From contig CAXXUJ010000002.1 in assembly GCA_963677695.2 (NCBI GenBank), positions 372,001 to 436,000 on the forward strand: 64,000 nt of DNA, written 5' to 3'. A model generated the notes under the pieces. It was not told where the DNA came from. It ran no database searches and worked only from the letters and a program-made list of their open reading frames with translations. Of the stretch, positions 37,567 to 46,484 are shown piece by piece. The position numbers and the translations under genes were made by a program. How positions within the stretch are numbered: the first letter of the stretch is position 1; every line of letters begins with the position of its first letter. This DNA comes from SABI01 sp963677695 (GTDB lineage Bacteria > Spirochaetota > Spirochaetia > Sphaerochaetales > Sphaerochaetaceae).

Positions 37567-39204
37567 ATGATTACAGCATCAAATATTTCACTCGCATTCG
37601 GCACTCAGATTCTATTCAAAGAAGTCAATATCAAATTCACGCCAGGTAACTGTTACGGCGTTATCGGCGCCAACGGTGCTGGAAAGTCGACGTTCCTGAA
37701 GATCCTTTCAGGTGAGATCGAACAGGACACCGGTGATATCATCATCACTCCGGGAGAGCGTCTTGCTGTCCTGAAGCAGGACCACTTCGCCTTCAATGAC
37801 TTCACTGTACTTGAAACGGTCATCAAGGGGTATGAACACCTCTATAATGTGATGATCGAGCGTGATGCGATCTACGCGAAAGAGGATTTCAGCGAAGAAG
37901 ACGGTATGCGTGCCGCAGAGCTTGAGAGCGAATTCGCAGAACTCGGAGGCTGGGAAGCTGAAGCTGAGGCGGGAGTCATGCTCAATGGTCTCGGTCTTGA
38001 TGATGAGATGCTGAACCGGAAGATGAGTGATATCGATGACACGATCAAGGTTCGTGTCCTCCTTGCCCAGGCACTCTTCGGTAATCCCGATATCCTTCTT
38101 CTTGACGAACCGACCAACCACCTTGACCTTGAGTCCATTCACTGGCTTGAGACCTTCCTTGAGGACTTCAAGAACACCGTCATCGTTGTTTCTCACGACA
38201 GACACTTCCTCAACTCTGTGTGTACCCATATTGCAGATATCGACTATGGAAAGATTCAGCTCTATGTCGGTAACTATGACTTCTGGTACATGTCGAGCCA
38301 GCTCGCTGCAAAGCAGATGAAGGACGAGAAGAGAAGAAGAGAGGATAAGATCGCTGAACTGAAGGAATTCATCCAGCGCTTCAGCAGTAACCTTTCAAAG
38401 GCACGTCAGGCGACGAGCAGAAAGAAACTGATCGACAAGCTCACCATTGATGATATCAAACCCACCTCGAGAAGATTCCCCTATGTCGCGTTCAAACCTG
38501 AACGTGAGCCGGGTAAGAATATTCTTGAAGTGAAGAACCTCACAGCTTCGATCGATGGAGAGAAGGTGCTCGATAATTTCTCGATCACCGTGAACAACGG
38601 CGACAAGATCGCTTTCGTCGGTCCGATGCATGCCGCAAAGACCCTCTTCTTTGAGATCATAAGCGGTAAGGTGAAACCCGATTCAGGAACCTTTGAATGG
38701 GGTGTCACCACGAAGATGAGTTACAATCCTAAAGACAATATCGAATACTTCACAGACAACATTTCAATCTCTGACTGGCTGAGACAGTATTCCACCGAGA
38801 ACGATGACACCTTCGTTCGTTCTTTCCTCGGAAGAATGCTCTTCAGCGGTGATGAATCTCTGAAGGACTGTACGGTTCTCAGTGGGGGAGAGAAGGTCAG
38901 ATGTATGCTTTCAAAGCTGATGCTTGAATCTGGAAACGTTCTGATTCTCGATGAACCTACAAGCCATCTTGACCTCGAAGCGATCACCAGCTTGAACAAC
39001 GGTCTGATCGATTTTACCGGTGTGCTCCTGTTCAACTCTCACGACCACCAGTTCGTCGACTCGATCGCTAACAGAATCATCGAGTTCGCTCCGGACGGTA
39101 AGGTCATCGACAGGATGATCGGCCTTGAAGAGTATCTTGAAAGCGAAGATATCAGGGCACTGCGTGATTCATTCTACCATGGACACTCAGGAGTCCAGAT
39201 CTAA
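37567..39204 (+). CDS. ABC-F family ATPase, YbiT-like
   Basis: The 545-residue protein has two ABC domains joined by an ABC-F linker (about 235-310). The first has Walker A GANGAGKST and Walker B ILLLDEPTNHLD, and lacks LSGGQ (MSDIDDTIKVRVLLAQ), which is also true of Escherichia coli YbiT. The second has signature LSGGEKVR and Walker B VLILDEPTSHLD, but its Walker A reads GPMHAAKTL, missing the P-loop glycines. ABC-F proteins act on the ribosome E site. The sequence IGANGAGKSTFLKILSGEIEQDTG and FTVLETVIKGYEHLY align well with YbiT. AAAAGGGTAGGGTAAC precedes the ATG. Confidence 0.9.
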   Translation: MITASNISLAFGTQILFKEVNIKFTPGNCYGVIGANGAGKSTFLKILSGEIEQDTGDIIITPGERLAVLKQDHFAFNDFTVLETVIKGYEHLYNVMIERDAIYAKEDFSEEDGMRAAELESEFAELGGWEAEAEAGVMLNGLGLDDEMLNRKMSDIDDTIKVRVLLAQALFGNPDILLLDEPTNHLDLESIHWLETFLEDFKNTVIVVSHDRHFLNSVCTHIADIDYGKIQLYVGNYDFWYMSSQLAAKQMKDEKRRREDKIAELKEFIQRFSSNLSKARQATSRKKLIDKLTIDDIKPTSRRFPYVAFKPEREPGKNILEVKNLTASIDGEKVLDNFSITVNNGDKIAFVGPMHAAKTLFFEIISGKVKPDSGTFEWGVTTKMSYNPKDNIEYFTDNISISDWLRQYSTENDDTFVRSFLGRMLFSGDESLKDCTVLSGGEKVRCMLSKLMLESGNVLILDEPTSHLDLEAITSLNNGLIDFTGVLLFNSHDHQFVDSIANRIIEFAPDGKVIDRMIGLEEYLESEDIRALRDSFYHGHSGVQI

Positions 39205-39216
39205 AAGGAGAAAGGT

Positions 39217-40005
39217 ATGCTGCTTGCTGTTGATATCGGAAATACAAATGTTGTCCTTGCCATTCATGACGGATCGGGTGCTGAAACGGGCTGGGTGTCC
39301 AACTGGCGCATCCATACCGATGAGAAGAAGACGAGTGACGAGTATTTCGTCATCGTGGAATCGATGCTCAGGCAGAACGGTCTTGACCCCACTTCAATCG
39401 ATCACTCTATTATCTGTTCCGTTGTTCCTAACCTGACAAGGACCTTTGAGAAAGTCGTAGCGAGTGTGACCGACACAACTCCGGTCATGGTCTCCCATGA
39501 AACCGGTATCGGACTGAAGAGAGAGAGCATTCCTCCTGAGATGGGGTATGACCTTGTCTCCAATATGGTTGCAGGTCACCGCAAATTCCCCAATGATACC
39601 GTGATGGTTATCGATTTCGGTACCGCCCTCACTTTCACGACTGTGAACGCTGAAGGCGAGGTCCTTGGTGCGGCAATTGCTCCGGGGCTTATCACGGCAG
39701 TGAACTCTCTGTTCAACAACACTGCTCAGATTCCTCAGGTACAGCTCAAGGTTCCCACCACTGTAATCGGAACGGACAGTGATACCGCTATCAGAAGCGG
39801 TATCATGATCGGTTTTTCAGGCCTTGTGGATGCTATTGTGAGAAAGACCGAGGAAGAACTCGGGTGCACTCTGAAGATCATCATCACCGGAGGGCTCTCA
39901 CAGACGATCGCCCCCCTGCTTACCCGTGTGGACCTGATCGAACCGACTCATACGCTGATCGGTCTGATTATCATCCACGAAGGAATCATGCAAAGTCGGG
40001 GGTGA
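39217..40005 (+). CDS. coaX: Type III pantothenate kinase CoaX
   Basis: The 262-residue ASKHA-fold kinase begins MLLAVDIGNTNVVLAIHDG, the CoaX signature. It has GYDLVSNMVAGHRKFP, VIDFGTALTFTTVNAEGEVLGAAIAPGL and IITGGLSQTIAPLL. It phosphorylates pantothenate in CoA synthesis; type III enzymes use a monovalent cation and resist feedback by CoA. AAAGGAGAAAGGT precedes the ATG, 12 bases after the ABC-F gene. Its 3' end overlaps the convergent peptidase gene by 20 bases. Confidence 0.95.
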   Translation: MLLAVDIGNTNVVLAIHDGSGAETGWVSNWRIHTDEKKTSDEYFVIVESMLRQNGLDPTSIDHSIICSVVPNLTRTFEKVVASVTDTTPVMVSHETGIGLKRESIPPEMGYDLVSNMVAGHRKFPNDTVMVIDFGTALTFTTVNAEGEVLGAAIAPGLITAVNSLFNNTAQIPQVQLKVPTTVIGTDSDTAIRSGIMIGFSGLVDAIVRKTEEELGCTLKIIITGGLSQTIAPLLTRVDLIEPTHTLIGLIIIHEGIMQSRG

Positions 40006-41224
40006 ACATCCCTTCTTTCATGATGACAAATTCATTTCCCTCAGCATCGTAACCCGTCAGGTTCATATCATCGCTTCCAAACATGAAGTCGGTATGGACC
40101 TGTGATACGTTACACCCGTTGGAGAGAAGTTCGTCATCATCAGCTTCCCTGTTCTCAAGAACGAGACAGGTCGGGTAACCCGCACCGAGAGCGAAATGGC
40201 AGGAAGCGTTCTCATCGTACAGTATGGAATTGAAGATGACATTCGCCTGCGTGATAGGCGAACTCTGGTCCACCAGTGCGATCTCTCCGAGGCGTCGTGC
40301 ACCTTCGTCAATGTTAAGGTACTGCTGCAGAATCTCATCTCCTGTTTCCGCATGGGCTTCAACGACAACTCCCTTTTCGAATCTGAAGTAGGCGTTTTCA
40401 ACCCTCGCATCCATGACTGAAATAGGACGTGTGGTCTTCACATATCCTTCGGTGAGAAGGTAGTCCGGAGTGGTGAAGACTTCCTCACTCGGAATGTTCG
40501 GATAGAATTTTCTCCCGTCAGACATCAAATCACCACCGCCGGTGAAGATATGGTTGTCTCTAAGAGAGACGGTAAGGTCAGTAACAGAGCTGGTAAAATG
40601 CAGTTTTCTTACATTCAGAGAAGAAATCTTCTCTGCTCTGCTTTCTGTTGCCCTGAACTTCTCAACACTCGCCGCAAGCGGATCCTCTTCATCGAGATGA
40701 AGAATCGGTGCAAGGAAATTCCACATATCTTCTTCTGATTTCCCTTTTCCAAGTACATCTGCAGCCCACTTGTCAGAGGGGACACACACGACGCACCAGG
40801 TGATCTCATTGTTCATAGCAAAGGCACGGAGTGCAGAATGATACTTTCCCACCGCTTTCGAGTAGGTTCCCAGCTTATCCATTGGAGCATCGAGAAGGAC
40901 ATCACGTTCATCGGTGTTGTCGATGCGGATCATCGACCATCTATTGTTCATGATTTCTTCATCGATAGCTTTCTCATACGATGGAATATAGGTGATATCT
41001 TCTTCATCCTGCGACTGCAGACGAGTCTTGAGAAGGGCTGAGTCCTCAATCTGGATGAGAACGTACTTTGCCCCTACAGAGTAGGCATGCTCTGCAAGGA
41101 GGCGAGCGAAATCATAGGTGGCAGCCCCTGTCTTTATTCGAAGTGATGATCCTTTCTGCAGGTTGACCCCTGCTTCAACAATCATCTTCGCATACTCTTT
41201 TTTCATGGTTTCTATTGAATTCAT
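39986..41224 (-). CDS. M29-family aminopeptidase
   Basis: The 412-residue metallopeptidase matches the thermophilic aminopeptidase (AmpS/AmpT) family. Putative metal ligands are all in place: Glu in NIPSEEVFTTPD, Glu in GARRLGEIALVDQSSPI, His in ENASCHFALGAGYP, and His and Asp in SQVHTDFMFGS. These dimeric cytoplasmic enzymes trim peptides from the N-terminus with zinc or cobalt. The ATG overlaps the stop of the upstream paralogue (ATGA), and GGAGGTCGT lies just before it. Confidence 0.93.
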   Translation of the reverse strand: MNSIETMKKEYAKMIVEAGVNLQKGSSLRIKTGAATYDFARLLAEHAYSVGAKYVLIQIEDSALLKTRLQSQDEEDITYIPSYEKAIDEEIMNNRWSMIRIDNTDERDVLLDAPMDKLGTYSKAVGKYHSALRAFAMNNEITWCVVCVPSDKWAADVLGKGKSEEDMWNFLAPILHLDEEDPLAASVEKFRATESRAEKISSLNVRKLHFTSSVTDLTVSLRDNHIFTGGGDLMSDGRKFYPNIPSEEVFTTPDYLLTEGYVKTTRPISVMDARVENAYFRFEKGVVVEAHAETGDEILQQYLNIDEGARRLGEIALVDQSSPITQANVIFNSILYDENASCHFALGAGYPTCLVLENREADDDELLSNGCNVSQVHTDFMFGSDDMNLTGYDAEGNEFVIMKEGMFTPDFA

Positions 41225-42423
41225 ACGACCTCCGTATGTATGACAAATTTCCCTTTTCTCATGAGAGGGATCCTGTTTCCGTCGTGTTTGATGAGATCTA
41301 CGATCGTCTCTTTCCTGCCGAAGGGAATATCTGCTTTGAGAAGTGATATGTTCATACCGGTCTTCTCCTGCAGGTCCTCTTCGCTTTCGTAGAGATCAAG
41401 ATTGGTCAGATGGTTCGACTCCCCGCTTCCGAGAGTGATGAAGGAAGAGAGTGATTCCATGAACTCAGGAGGGATCTCTGAAGGGGTATGGGGAGTATCT
41501 TCCACTTCCTCTACGAGGGTGCAGAGACCGATATACTTCGCCTGTTCATCGATATGCATCGCTTCAGCCAACGCTTCTTTTCCTGCTGAGGCCTGATAGG
41601 TCTCCACTGCACCTTCAGAGAAGGAAAGTGTGAATCCCTCTACCTTTTCTCCTAGAAGGTTGAACGTCCTCGAGGCGGCAGCACTCCCCTCCGTACGGGA
41701 AGGATCGGTGAGGATTGAGATTCCCCTGGATGAAATCCTGGGAAGGAATACCCTGTCAGGTGGAAGGTGATGGAGTGGCTGTCGGGCCTGTGAACCCGGA
41801 AGGATTGCAATTGAGAGTGCATGCTCTTCATCTTCAATGACCAGGTGGGTGGGGGCAAGTGCATTGATCGCTTTGACAACGGCTACCTGTCTGCGTAGAA
41901 CAGATACCCATTCATTCATGAAAGAATCCCCGAGGGGGAGGAATGAAGAAAGAAATTCCCAGAAGCTGTGAAGCGGCTCTTCATGCCCTTTGTACAGCTG
42001 CTTCGCCCAGGAAAGGGTAGGAACAGGTGCTATGGCGAAAGGAGCCACGGGTTTATCGAGCTGGGGAGGGGAAAGGTTCCCTGCCCCCTGAAGCAATGGC
42101 GGGTTGTTCGAGATTTCCTTCAGTGTGTTGTCTTCCAGCAGAGTCAGGTCAAGAGGCTCTGAAAGGTAGAGTAGAATCTTGTTCGCTGAGTCTTCTGCTA
42201 TCCTGTCATTATGAACAGGATCAATCGTGAACACCTCTTTCACGACACCTTCTTCGATACTTACGATCTTTACCGGAATCTTTGTGATCTCAACTGCCTT
42301 TTCAGCAATTTTCTGAGCAAATTCCATATTTCTGTCCCCGCTGTTGATCGAGAGGGCCTCGCCCTCGCGAACCTGAAGGGATACATGGAGAATGCTCTCT
42401 ATATATCTTTGTTCAACTGTCAT
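41221..42423 (-). CDS. M29 aminopeptidase paralogue lacking metal ligands (probable pseudoenzyme)
   Basis: This 400-residue protein aligns over most of its length with the M29 enzyme encoded directly downstream, but every ligand position I can align is changed: NIPSEEVF becomes HHLPPDRVF, RRLGEIALV becomes KYIGLCTLV, ENASCHFALG becomes MESLSSFITLG, and VHTDFMFGS becomes LKADIPFGR. The frame is intact, and it is first in a two-gene operon with a good promoter. It could be a structural partner or regulator of the active copy. M29 enzymes are dimers, so a heterodimer is possible. Confidence 0.8.
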   Translation of the reverse strand: MTVEQRYIESILHVSLQVREGEALSINSGDRNMEFAQKIAEKAVEITKIPVKIVSIEEGVVKEVFTIDPVHNDRIAEDSANKILLYLSEPLDLTLLEDNTLKEISNNPPLLQGAGNLSPPQLDKPVAPFAIAPVPTLSWAKQLYKGHEEPLHSFWEFLSSFLPLGDSFMNEWVSVLRRQVAVVKAINALAPTHLVIEDEEHALSIAILPGSQARQPLHHLPPDRVFLPRISSRGISILTDPSRTEGSAAASRTFNLLGEKVEGFTLSFSEGAVETYQASAGKEALAEAMHIDEQAKYIGLCTLVEEVEDTPHTPSEIPPEFMESLSSFITLGSGESNHLTNLDLYESEEDLQEKTGMNISLLKADIPFGRKETIVDLIKHDGNRIPLMRKGKFVIHTEVV

Positions 42424-42468
42424 ACTACCTCATAGAGTGCACTGATACAAACACAGGCACCGTTCTTC

Positions 42469-42497
42469 AGTATAGACGATTTCGCGACGAATGTAAA
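42469..42497 (-). promoter_or_regulatory. Promoter of the M29 operon
   Basis: On the reverse strand, TTTACA (42492-42497) and TATACT (42469-42474) are 17 bases apart, giving a leader of about 40 bases. It lies between vapC and the M29 genes. Confidence 0.7.
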
Positions 42498-42514
42498 AAG
42501 GGTGAACCGGTGTT

Positions 42515-42913
42515 TCACACTGTCCAGTTTTCCACCTTCAAATGGGGGACTCTCTTGAATTCTTTCACATTGTTCGTCACCATGACAAGATCATGATGCA
42601 AGGCCTGTGAGGTCAAAAGCATATCTATAGGACCGATTATCATTCCCCTATTTTTCAGGTAGGTCCTCAGTTTTCCATATGGTAGGGCATCTGAAGCGGT
42701 GAAATCAAGAATATCGAATAGCGTTAGGAATTGAGCGAACGCTATCCGGTTCCTGTCAGGATAGAGACTTGAAGAGATGCCGAATTCGATTTCAGCGACT
42801 GTCAGAGAGGAAATATAGATTTTATCATCTTTATGCCGGAAAAGCGCATCGATCAGATTTGATGGTTTCTTCTTGATAGCATAGATGCAGATATTTGTAT
42901 CGAGGAGGAACAT
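42515..42913 (-). CDS. vapC: VapC-family PIN-domain toxin
   Basis: The 132-residue PIN domain starts MFLLDTNICIYAIKKKP with the first acidic residue Asp5. It continues with SSLTVAEIEFGI (conserved Glu), GPIDMLLTSQALHHDLVMVTNNVKEF (Asp in the D-x-L-h-A position and the late N/D). VapC toxins are magnesium-dependent RNases, often cutting initiator tRNA or rRNA. Its start overlaps the vapB stop as TGATG. Confidence 0.92.
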   Translation of the reverse strand: MFLLDTNICIYAIKKKPSNLIDALFRHKDDKIYISSLTVAEIEFGISSSLYPDRNRIAFAQFLTLFDILDFTASDALPYGKLRTYLKNRGMIIGPIDMLLTSQALHHDLVMVTNNVKEFKRVPHLKVENWTV

Positions 42914-43143
42914 CAGAATGTGTCCCGATCTTCAGAATCGCCCTGTTCCCGTTTTTTGATGAAAACATCATCGGTGAAAGAGTTCAGCCCATGAAGAAAC
43001 GTTTCCCACACCTGCTGTGTCGGAACGAGGATCACAATGTCTCCATATTTTTGGATACACACTTCTTTTCCTTCAAACTGATACTCTTTGGGGAGCCGTA
43101 CAGCTTGAGATCTCCCGTTCATGAATAATTTTGCTTTCTGCAT
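42913..43143 (-). CDS. vapB: VapB-family antitoxin
   Basis: The 76-residue protein begins MQKAKLFMNGRSQAVRLPKEYQFEG, the AbrB/SpoVT-type DNA-binding fold of VapB. The C-terminal tail, rich in charged residues, would block VapC. I place the start at 43143, preceded by GAGGTGA at five bases; a GTG at 43152, preceded by GGAGG, would add three residues. A stretch at about 43170-43190 with ATATATCATGGTATATAT looks like the palindromic operator bound by the VapBC complex. Confidence 0.9.
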   Translation of the reverse strand: MQKAKLFMNGRSQAVRLPKEYQFEGKEVCIQKYGDIVILVPTQQVWETFLHGLNSFTDDVFIKKREQGDSEDRDTF

Positions 43144-43349
43144 TTCAATCACCTCGTTCCTCCTTGTAATATATCATGGTATATATCGATATTCAATCAT
43201 TTGTTATTGGACATGAATTACCATCACGTTCCAACTCGTAGAAACCGTATAAAGAAAGTTACGTATGGAGGAGAGATACTGCTTCTCAGGAAATGGGAGA
43301 CAGGGTATGCGTTGTCTCGCTTGAAAGGTAAAATCTTTCCCTGTTCCTA

Positions 43350-43378
43350 TTGACGGAATATAAGAATTCCTATATAAA
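43350..43378 (+). promoter_or_regulatory. Promoter of tRNA-Gly
   Basis: TTGACG (43350-43355) and TATAAA (43373-43378) are 17 bases apart, about 36 bases before the mature tRNA. The preceding 43190-43349 shows nothing recognisable. Confidence 0.75.
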
Positions 43379-43414
43379 TTACATCCGTACGCAAGACATG
43401 CGGTACACGAAATT

Positions 43415-43485
43415 GCGCCTGTGGTATAGTGGTATTACCTCAGCCTTCCAAGCTGAAGAGGCGGGTTCGATTCCCGTCGGGCGCT
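43415..43485 (+). tRNA. tRNA-Gly (anticodon UCC)
   Basis: The 71-base cloverleaf has acceptor GCGCCUG/CGGGCGC with one G-U pair, anticodon stem CAGC/GCUG around loop CUUCCAA, and T arm GCGGG/CCCGU with UUCGAUU. Anticodon UCC reads GGA and GGG. CCA is not encoded. It marks the edge between the housekeeping block and the accessory region. Confidence 0.95.
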
Positions 43486-43488
43486 CTT

Positions 43489-43517
43489 AAAAAAAACTCT
43501 GCTTTGCAGAGTTTTTT
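43489..43517. terminator. Bidirectional terminator between tRNA-Gly and the DUF1207-like gene
   Basis: The stem AACTCTGC-TTT-GCAGAGTT is flanked by A-run and T-run, so it can end transcription from both directions. Confidence 0.85.
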
Positions 43518-43536
43518 GCTTTTCTAAGCACAATTA

Positions 43537-44508
43537 CTAGAGATCATACCACGCCCCTACAGCAATATACGATTCGATGGTGACATCGTCCCACACTGTC
43601 GGGTCTGCCGCTGCTGTGTGATTAAATACCTCAATCTCTGCTCTTCCGTAGTACAGTTCAACACCGAAATGAAATTGTCTGTTGCTGTCAGCAACCCTCA
43701 TGACTCTTCCTACCCTTACTGCCGTACTCGGGAACCAGGAAGTTTCCTCATACATCGAGACATGAAGGGCTGCGAACCAGGTATAGGTATTGCTTTGAGG
43801 TGACGGCCAGATATATTCCGCCCCCACATCTGCCTGCCAGGGGAAGTCGTTATAGAGCTGCATATAACGAAGCATATCCATCGAGTATCGTGCTTCTCCG
43901 TATACCCTGAGATTATCATTGATAGTATAGGAAATACCGCCATACAGAGAATCGCGTACATAGTTCATACCGTAGGTATCACCGCTCTCCAGATCTGAAC
44001 CGGAGGCAATGGGGAAGGAGAGCGTACCGTACTGTGTAAGGTATTCATCCCCGACATGGCTCGATATATGATGGTACCCAAATCGCATGATAAGATCTTC
44101 AGTAACAGAGACATCTAAAGTGATGGAACCTGTCCCTTCCCATCCGAAATTTTCCATGTTGTCTTCAAAGGTATCGAACAGAGTGATCAGTCCTGCCCTG
44201 AAAGAGAGTTCAACTGAAAACGGTTTGTCTTCGTTCGGAATAAAACGGAACAGGCTTTGCACACCTCCGAATTTCAGCATCTCCCTGAAGTTGATATCAC
44301 GTCCTTCGAGGGTATCGATTTCCTGTGTAAGATACATCGGGTACGACAGGGAGAACCGAGGGAAATCCTGATCGGCAATAGTCGAAGGAAAGATCGTATC
44401 ATCAGGTACTGTTATCCAGAGGGATTGAGATGCAATAGAAGAGATACACATAAAAAGGGTGAGAGAAACTAAGATGACTTTCTTTATAATATGCGTATTA
44501 CTACTCAC
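43537..44508 (-). CDS. Exported beta-rich protein, DUF1207-like, probably outer membrane
   Basis: The 323-residue protein has a signal peptide (VILVSLTLFMCISSIASQ). The rest alternates polar and hydrophobic residues with many Tyr, Phe and Trp, as in an outer-membrane beta-barrel (for example YGGISYTINDNLRVYGEARYSMD and FHFGVELYYGRAEIEVF). The pattern, including WQADVGAEYIWP, recalls DUF1207 proteins, whose function is unknown. The start is a GTG at 44508, with only GGAG very close to it, so the start is uncertain. It lies at the edge of the accessory region and ends at the bidirectional terminator. Confidence 0.65.
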   Translation of the reverse strand: MSSNTHIIKKVILVSLTLFMCISSIASQSLWITVPDDTIFPSTIADQDFPRFSLSYPMYLTQEIDTLEGRDINFREMLKFGGVQSLFRFIPNEDKPFSVELSFRAGLITLFDTFEDNMENFGWEGTGSITLDVSVTEDLIMRFGYHHISSHVGDEYLTQYGTLSFPIASGSDLESGDTYGMNYVRDSLYGGISYTINDNLRVYGEARYSMDMLRYMQLYNDFPWQADVGAEYIWPSPQSNTYTWFAALHVSMYEETSWFPSTAVRVGRVMRVADSNRQFHFGVELYYGRAEIEVFNHTAAADPTVWDDVTIESYIAVGAWYDL

Positions 44509-45183
44509 TCCATCTTTTCCTTCTCTCTCTATTCGCAGTTATGTTCCTGGTGTAAGAATCTATGTCATATCTGCAGGAAATCTGCCTGCTAATGCTCATA
44601 TTAACCGAATTATGAAAGAAATCAATGATAAGATATGCCAACTGAAGTATATTCTGAAGTGTGTGAATATTAGTGATTGAATGAAAAAGATCTATTAGTG
44701 GAAATCGATACACTGTTAAGGATTTCTCGTACCTATTTCATTCTCCAAAGACTTCGCCTGATAAGGAATGATAAGAGCCCAATTACTCAACAGTAGACAA
44801 TCATTTACATTGTATTAGGTAAATCTGGATTCAGATAGAGAGATCTGGGAAAAAGTACCGTTAGTGATTGCAGATGAGATTACAGGAGTAGTGTTTCATT
44901 TTTTCAATGGAGAGGAAGCCTCACGAATACTGATTGGAATTAAAATTCAAAAAGAAGCCTCAAAGTGACAAAGACTGAACAGCGGTTCAATTGTCAGGTC
45001 GTTGGTACGATAACGCACAATGTCCAAATCATCTCTGCATTCCGATATACATACTCCTGGTTAAAAATACACCGACATGATGAAATATTCATCATTATGA
45101 TTTTTTAAACTGAGATAATAAAATTTTGTGAAAATATTCTTTATTTTTTTGAACATATGTATTTATACAACCTTCTCATAATG
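44509..45183. other. AT-rich 675-base region with no intact gene
   Basis: This is the longest non-coding stretch in the window. It is clearly more AT-rich than the core region. Short frames at 44459-44680 and 44501-44713 overlap each other and look spurious. A degraded coding fragment is proposed at 44819-44968. The last 130 bases before the kinase gene are very AT-rich, with runs of A and T, and end in a sigma-54-like element. Confidence 0.6.
44819..44968 (+). pseudogene. Possible gene remnant
   Basis: A 49-codon open stretch without a start codon, bounded upstream by a TAG, reads like real protein (segments DREIWEKVPLVIADEITG and VVFHFFNGEEASRIL) and ends KEASK-stop. I do not recognise the source. 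It may be the decayed end of a gene lost when the accessory region formed. Confidence 0.25.
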
Positions 45184-45201
45184 TTGGCATGCATTCTGTA
45201 T
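45183..45201 (+). promoter_or_regulatory. Sigma-54-like promoter of the kinase/TRAP unit (imperfect -12)
   Basis: GTTGGCATGCATTCTGTAT has GG at 45186-45187 and GT at 45198-45199, ten bases apart. The -24 half is excellent, and the whole closely resembles the element at 31457. The -12 half has GT instead of GC. The predicted start (near 45211) is two bases before the ATG at 45213, which would leave almost no leader. Confidence 0.4.
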
Positions 45202-45212
45202 TACAGGAATCC

Positions 45213-46484
45213 ATGAATATCAACACGGGAATTATAGCAGATGATTTAACAGGAGCCGGAGATTCAAGCATGTATTTTTGTCATGCAGGGTTTTCTGTAT
45301 TTCTGCCTCAATCATTAGAGATAGAAAATATTCCTGTGGGTACAAGTGTTCTTGCCATCAATTCAGAATCAAGGCTCGTGAGTGAAGATGAGGCATATAA
45401 AGAAGTCTCCACCACAGTTAAGAAATGCCTGGATATGGGAGTTTCCTCCTTTTACAAAAAAATTGATTCTACCCTGAGGGGTAATATCGATGCTGAAGTC
45501 AATGCTATGATCGATTCTGCTGGCTATAAAGCTGCTGTAATCTGTCCTGCATCTCCTGATGTGGGAAGGACTGTTATTGATGGTTATTGCTATATTAACG
45601 GGGACCTTATAAATAAAACAGAAACGGGAAATGATCATTTATCTCCTGTTGCAAGTTCCCATGTAAAAGACTTATTCCATTCAGTGAACAATGATAAGAT
45701 ATACCATTTCCCAATTGAAGATATCGAGAAAGGATCAGATTATCTCCAAGAAAAAGTCAATGAACTTCTTTCAGAGGGGATCAGTCGGTTTATCTGTGAT
45801 GCGAAATCTCATACACATCTGAATGAAATAGCCCGCCTGTTTAGCGATAACAGGCTTCTTCTGGTTGGATCTTCCGGGCTGGCAAAGGCTATTTCTTTCA
45901 ACATGAGCAACGGGGAAGAACCAGATCATACTGATATTTTCAGAAATGGAGAGATTCTTGTAGTATCGGGTAGCCGGATGGATATTACGCGACAGCAGAT
46001 TCGCATTCTTTCAGAACAGCGTGGATTCCCAATTATTAAGATTCCAGTAACAGCCATTCTACATAATGATGAAAAATCTCTGAAGGTGTTCAAAGACTCT
46101 CTGGAAAATCTTGGTCCTAGTGAATCTCAGATACTTATCCCAGACGACTATAATGGAACTGAAAATCCAGAAGAGCTGAAATTGAATAGTGAAATCATAG
46201 CAGACTATCTTGCAGATACAGTAGTTAGTTTATGCAGCCTCCGTGACATTTCTGTTCTTGTCGTGGTAGGTGGTCATACAACATTTAAAACTATGAATAA
46301 ACTGAATGCTCTTGGAGTGCTTTATAAGGGCGAGGTTATCCCCGGTTCTCCCTTTGGCGAATTAATAAATCAGGAGAAAAAAACATCCTGCTCCCTGGTA
46401 ACCAAATCAGGAAGTTTCGGAGATGTGAATGCGCTGGTCAAAATTGTGGATTTTGTAAATAAAAGCATGCAGGTGCCTGAATGA
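45213..46484 (+). CDS. DUF1537-family four-carbon acid-sugar kinase
   Basis: The 423-residue kinase opens MNINTGIIADDLTGAGDSS, the hallmark of the DUF1537 N-terminal domain (sugar-acid binding). It has SFYKKIDSTLRGNIDAEV and ICPASPDVGRTVIDG. The C-terminal nucleotide-binding domain has LVVVGGHTTFKTM and VIPGSPFGEL. Characterised members phosphorylate D-threonate, D-erythronate or 3-oxo-tetronate, feeding a PdxA2-type dehydrogenase, and two such dehydrogenases lie downstream in the region. I chose 45213 for its fit to the family start and the AGGA upstream; the frame extends to 45189. It is AT-richer than the core genes. Confidence 0.9.
   Translation: MNINTGIIADDLTGAGDSSMYFCHAGFSVFLPQSLEIENIPVGTSVLAINSESRLVSEDEAYKEVSTTVKKCLDMGVSSFYKKIDSTLRGNIDAEVNAMIDSAGYKAAVICPASPDVGRTVIDGYCYINGDLINKTETGNDHLSPVASSHVKDLFHSVNNDKIYHFPIEDIEKGSDYLQEKVNELLSEGISRFICDAKSHTHLNEIARLFSDNRLLLVGSSGLAKAISFNMSNGEEPDHTDIFRNGEILVVSGSRMDITRQQIRILSEQRGFPIIKIPVTAILHNDEKSLKVFKDSLENLGPSESQILIPDDYNGTENPEELKLNSEIIADYLADTVVSLCSLRDISVLVVVGGHTTFKTMNKLNALGVLYKGEVIPGSPFGELINQEKKTSCSLVTKSGSFGDVNALVKIVDFVNKSMQVPE

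Noticed and set aside
43415..43485. tRNA-Gly as the integration site of a genomic island
   Set aside because: I found no integrase in the accessory region and no second copy of the tRNA 3' end downstream, so there is no evidence of site-specific integration.
44459..44713. Two short overlapping frames at the start of the AT-rich gap
   Set aside because: They lie on opposite strands, overlap the DUF1207-like gene start and show no protein-like features.
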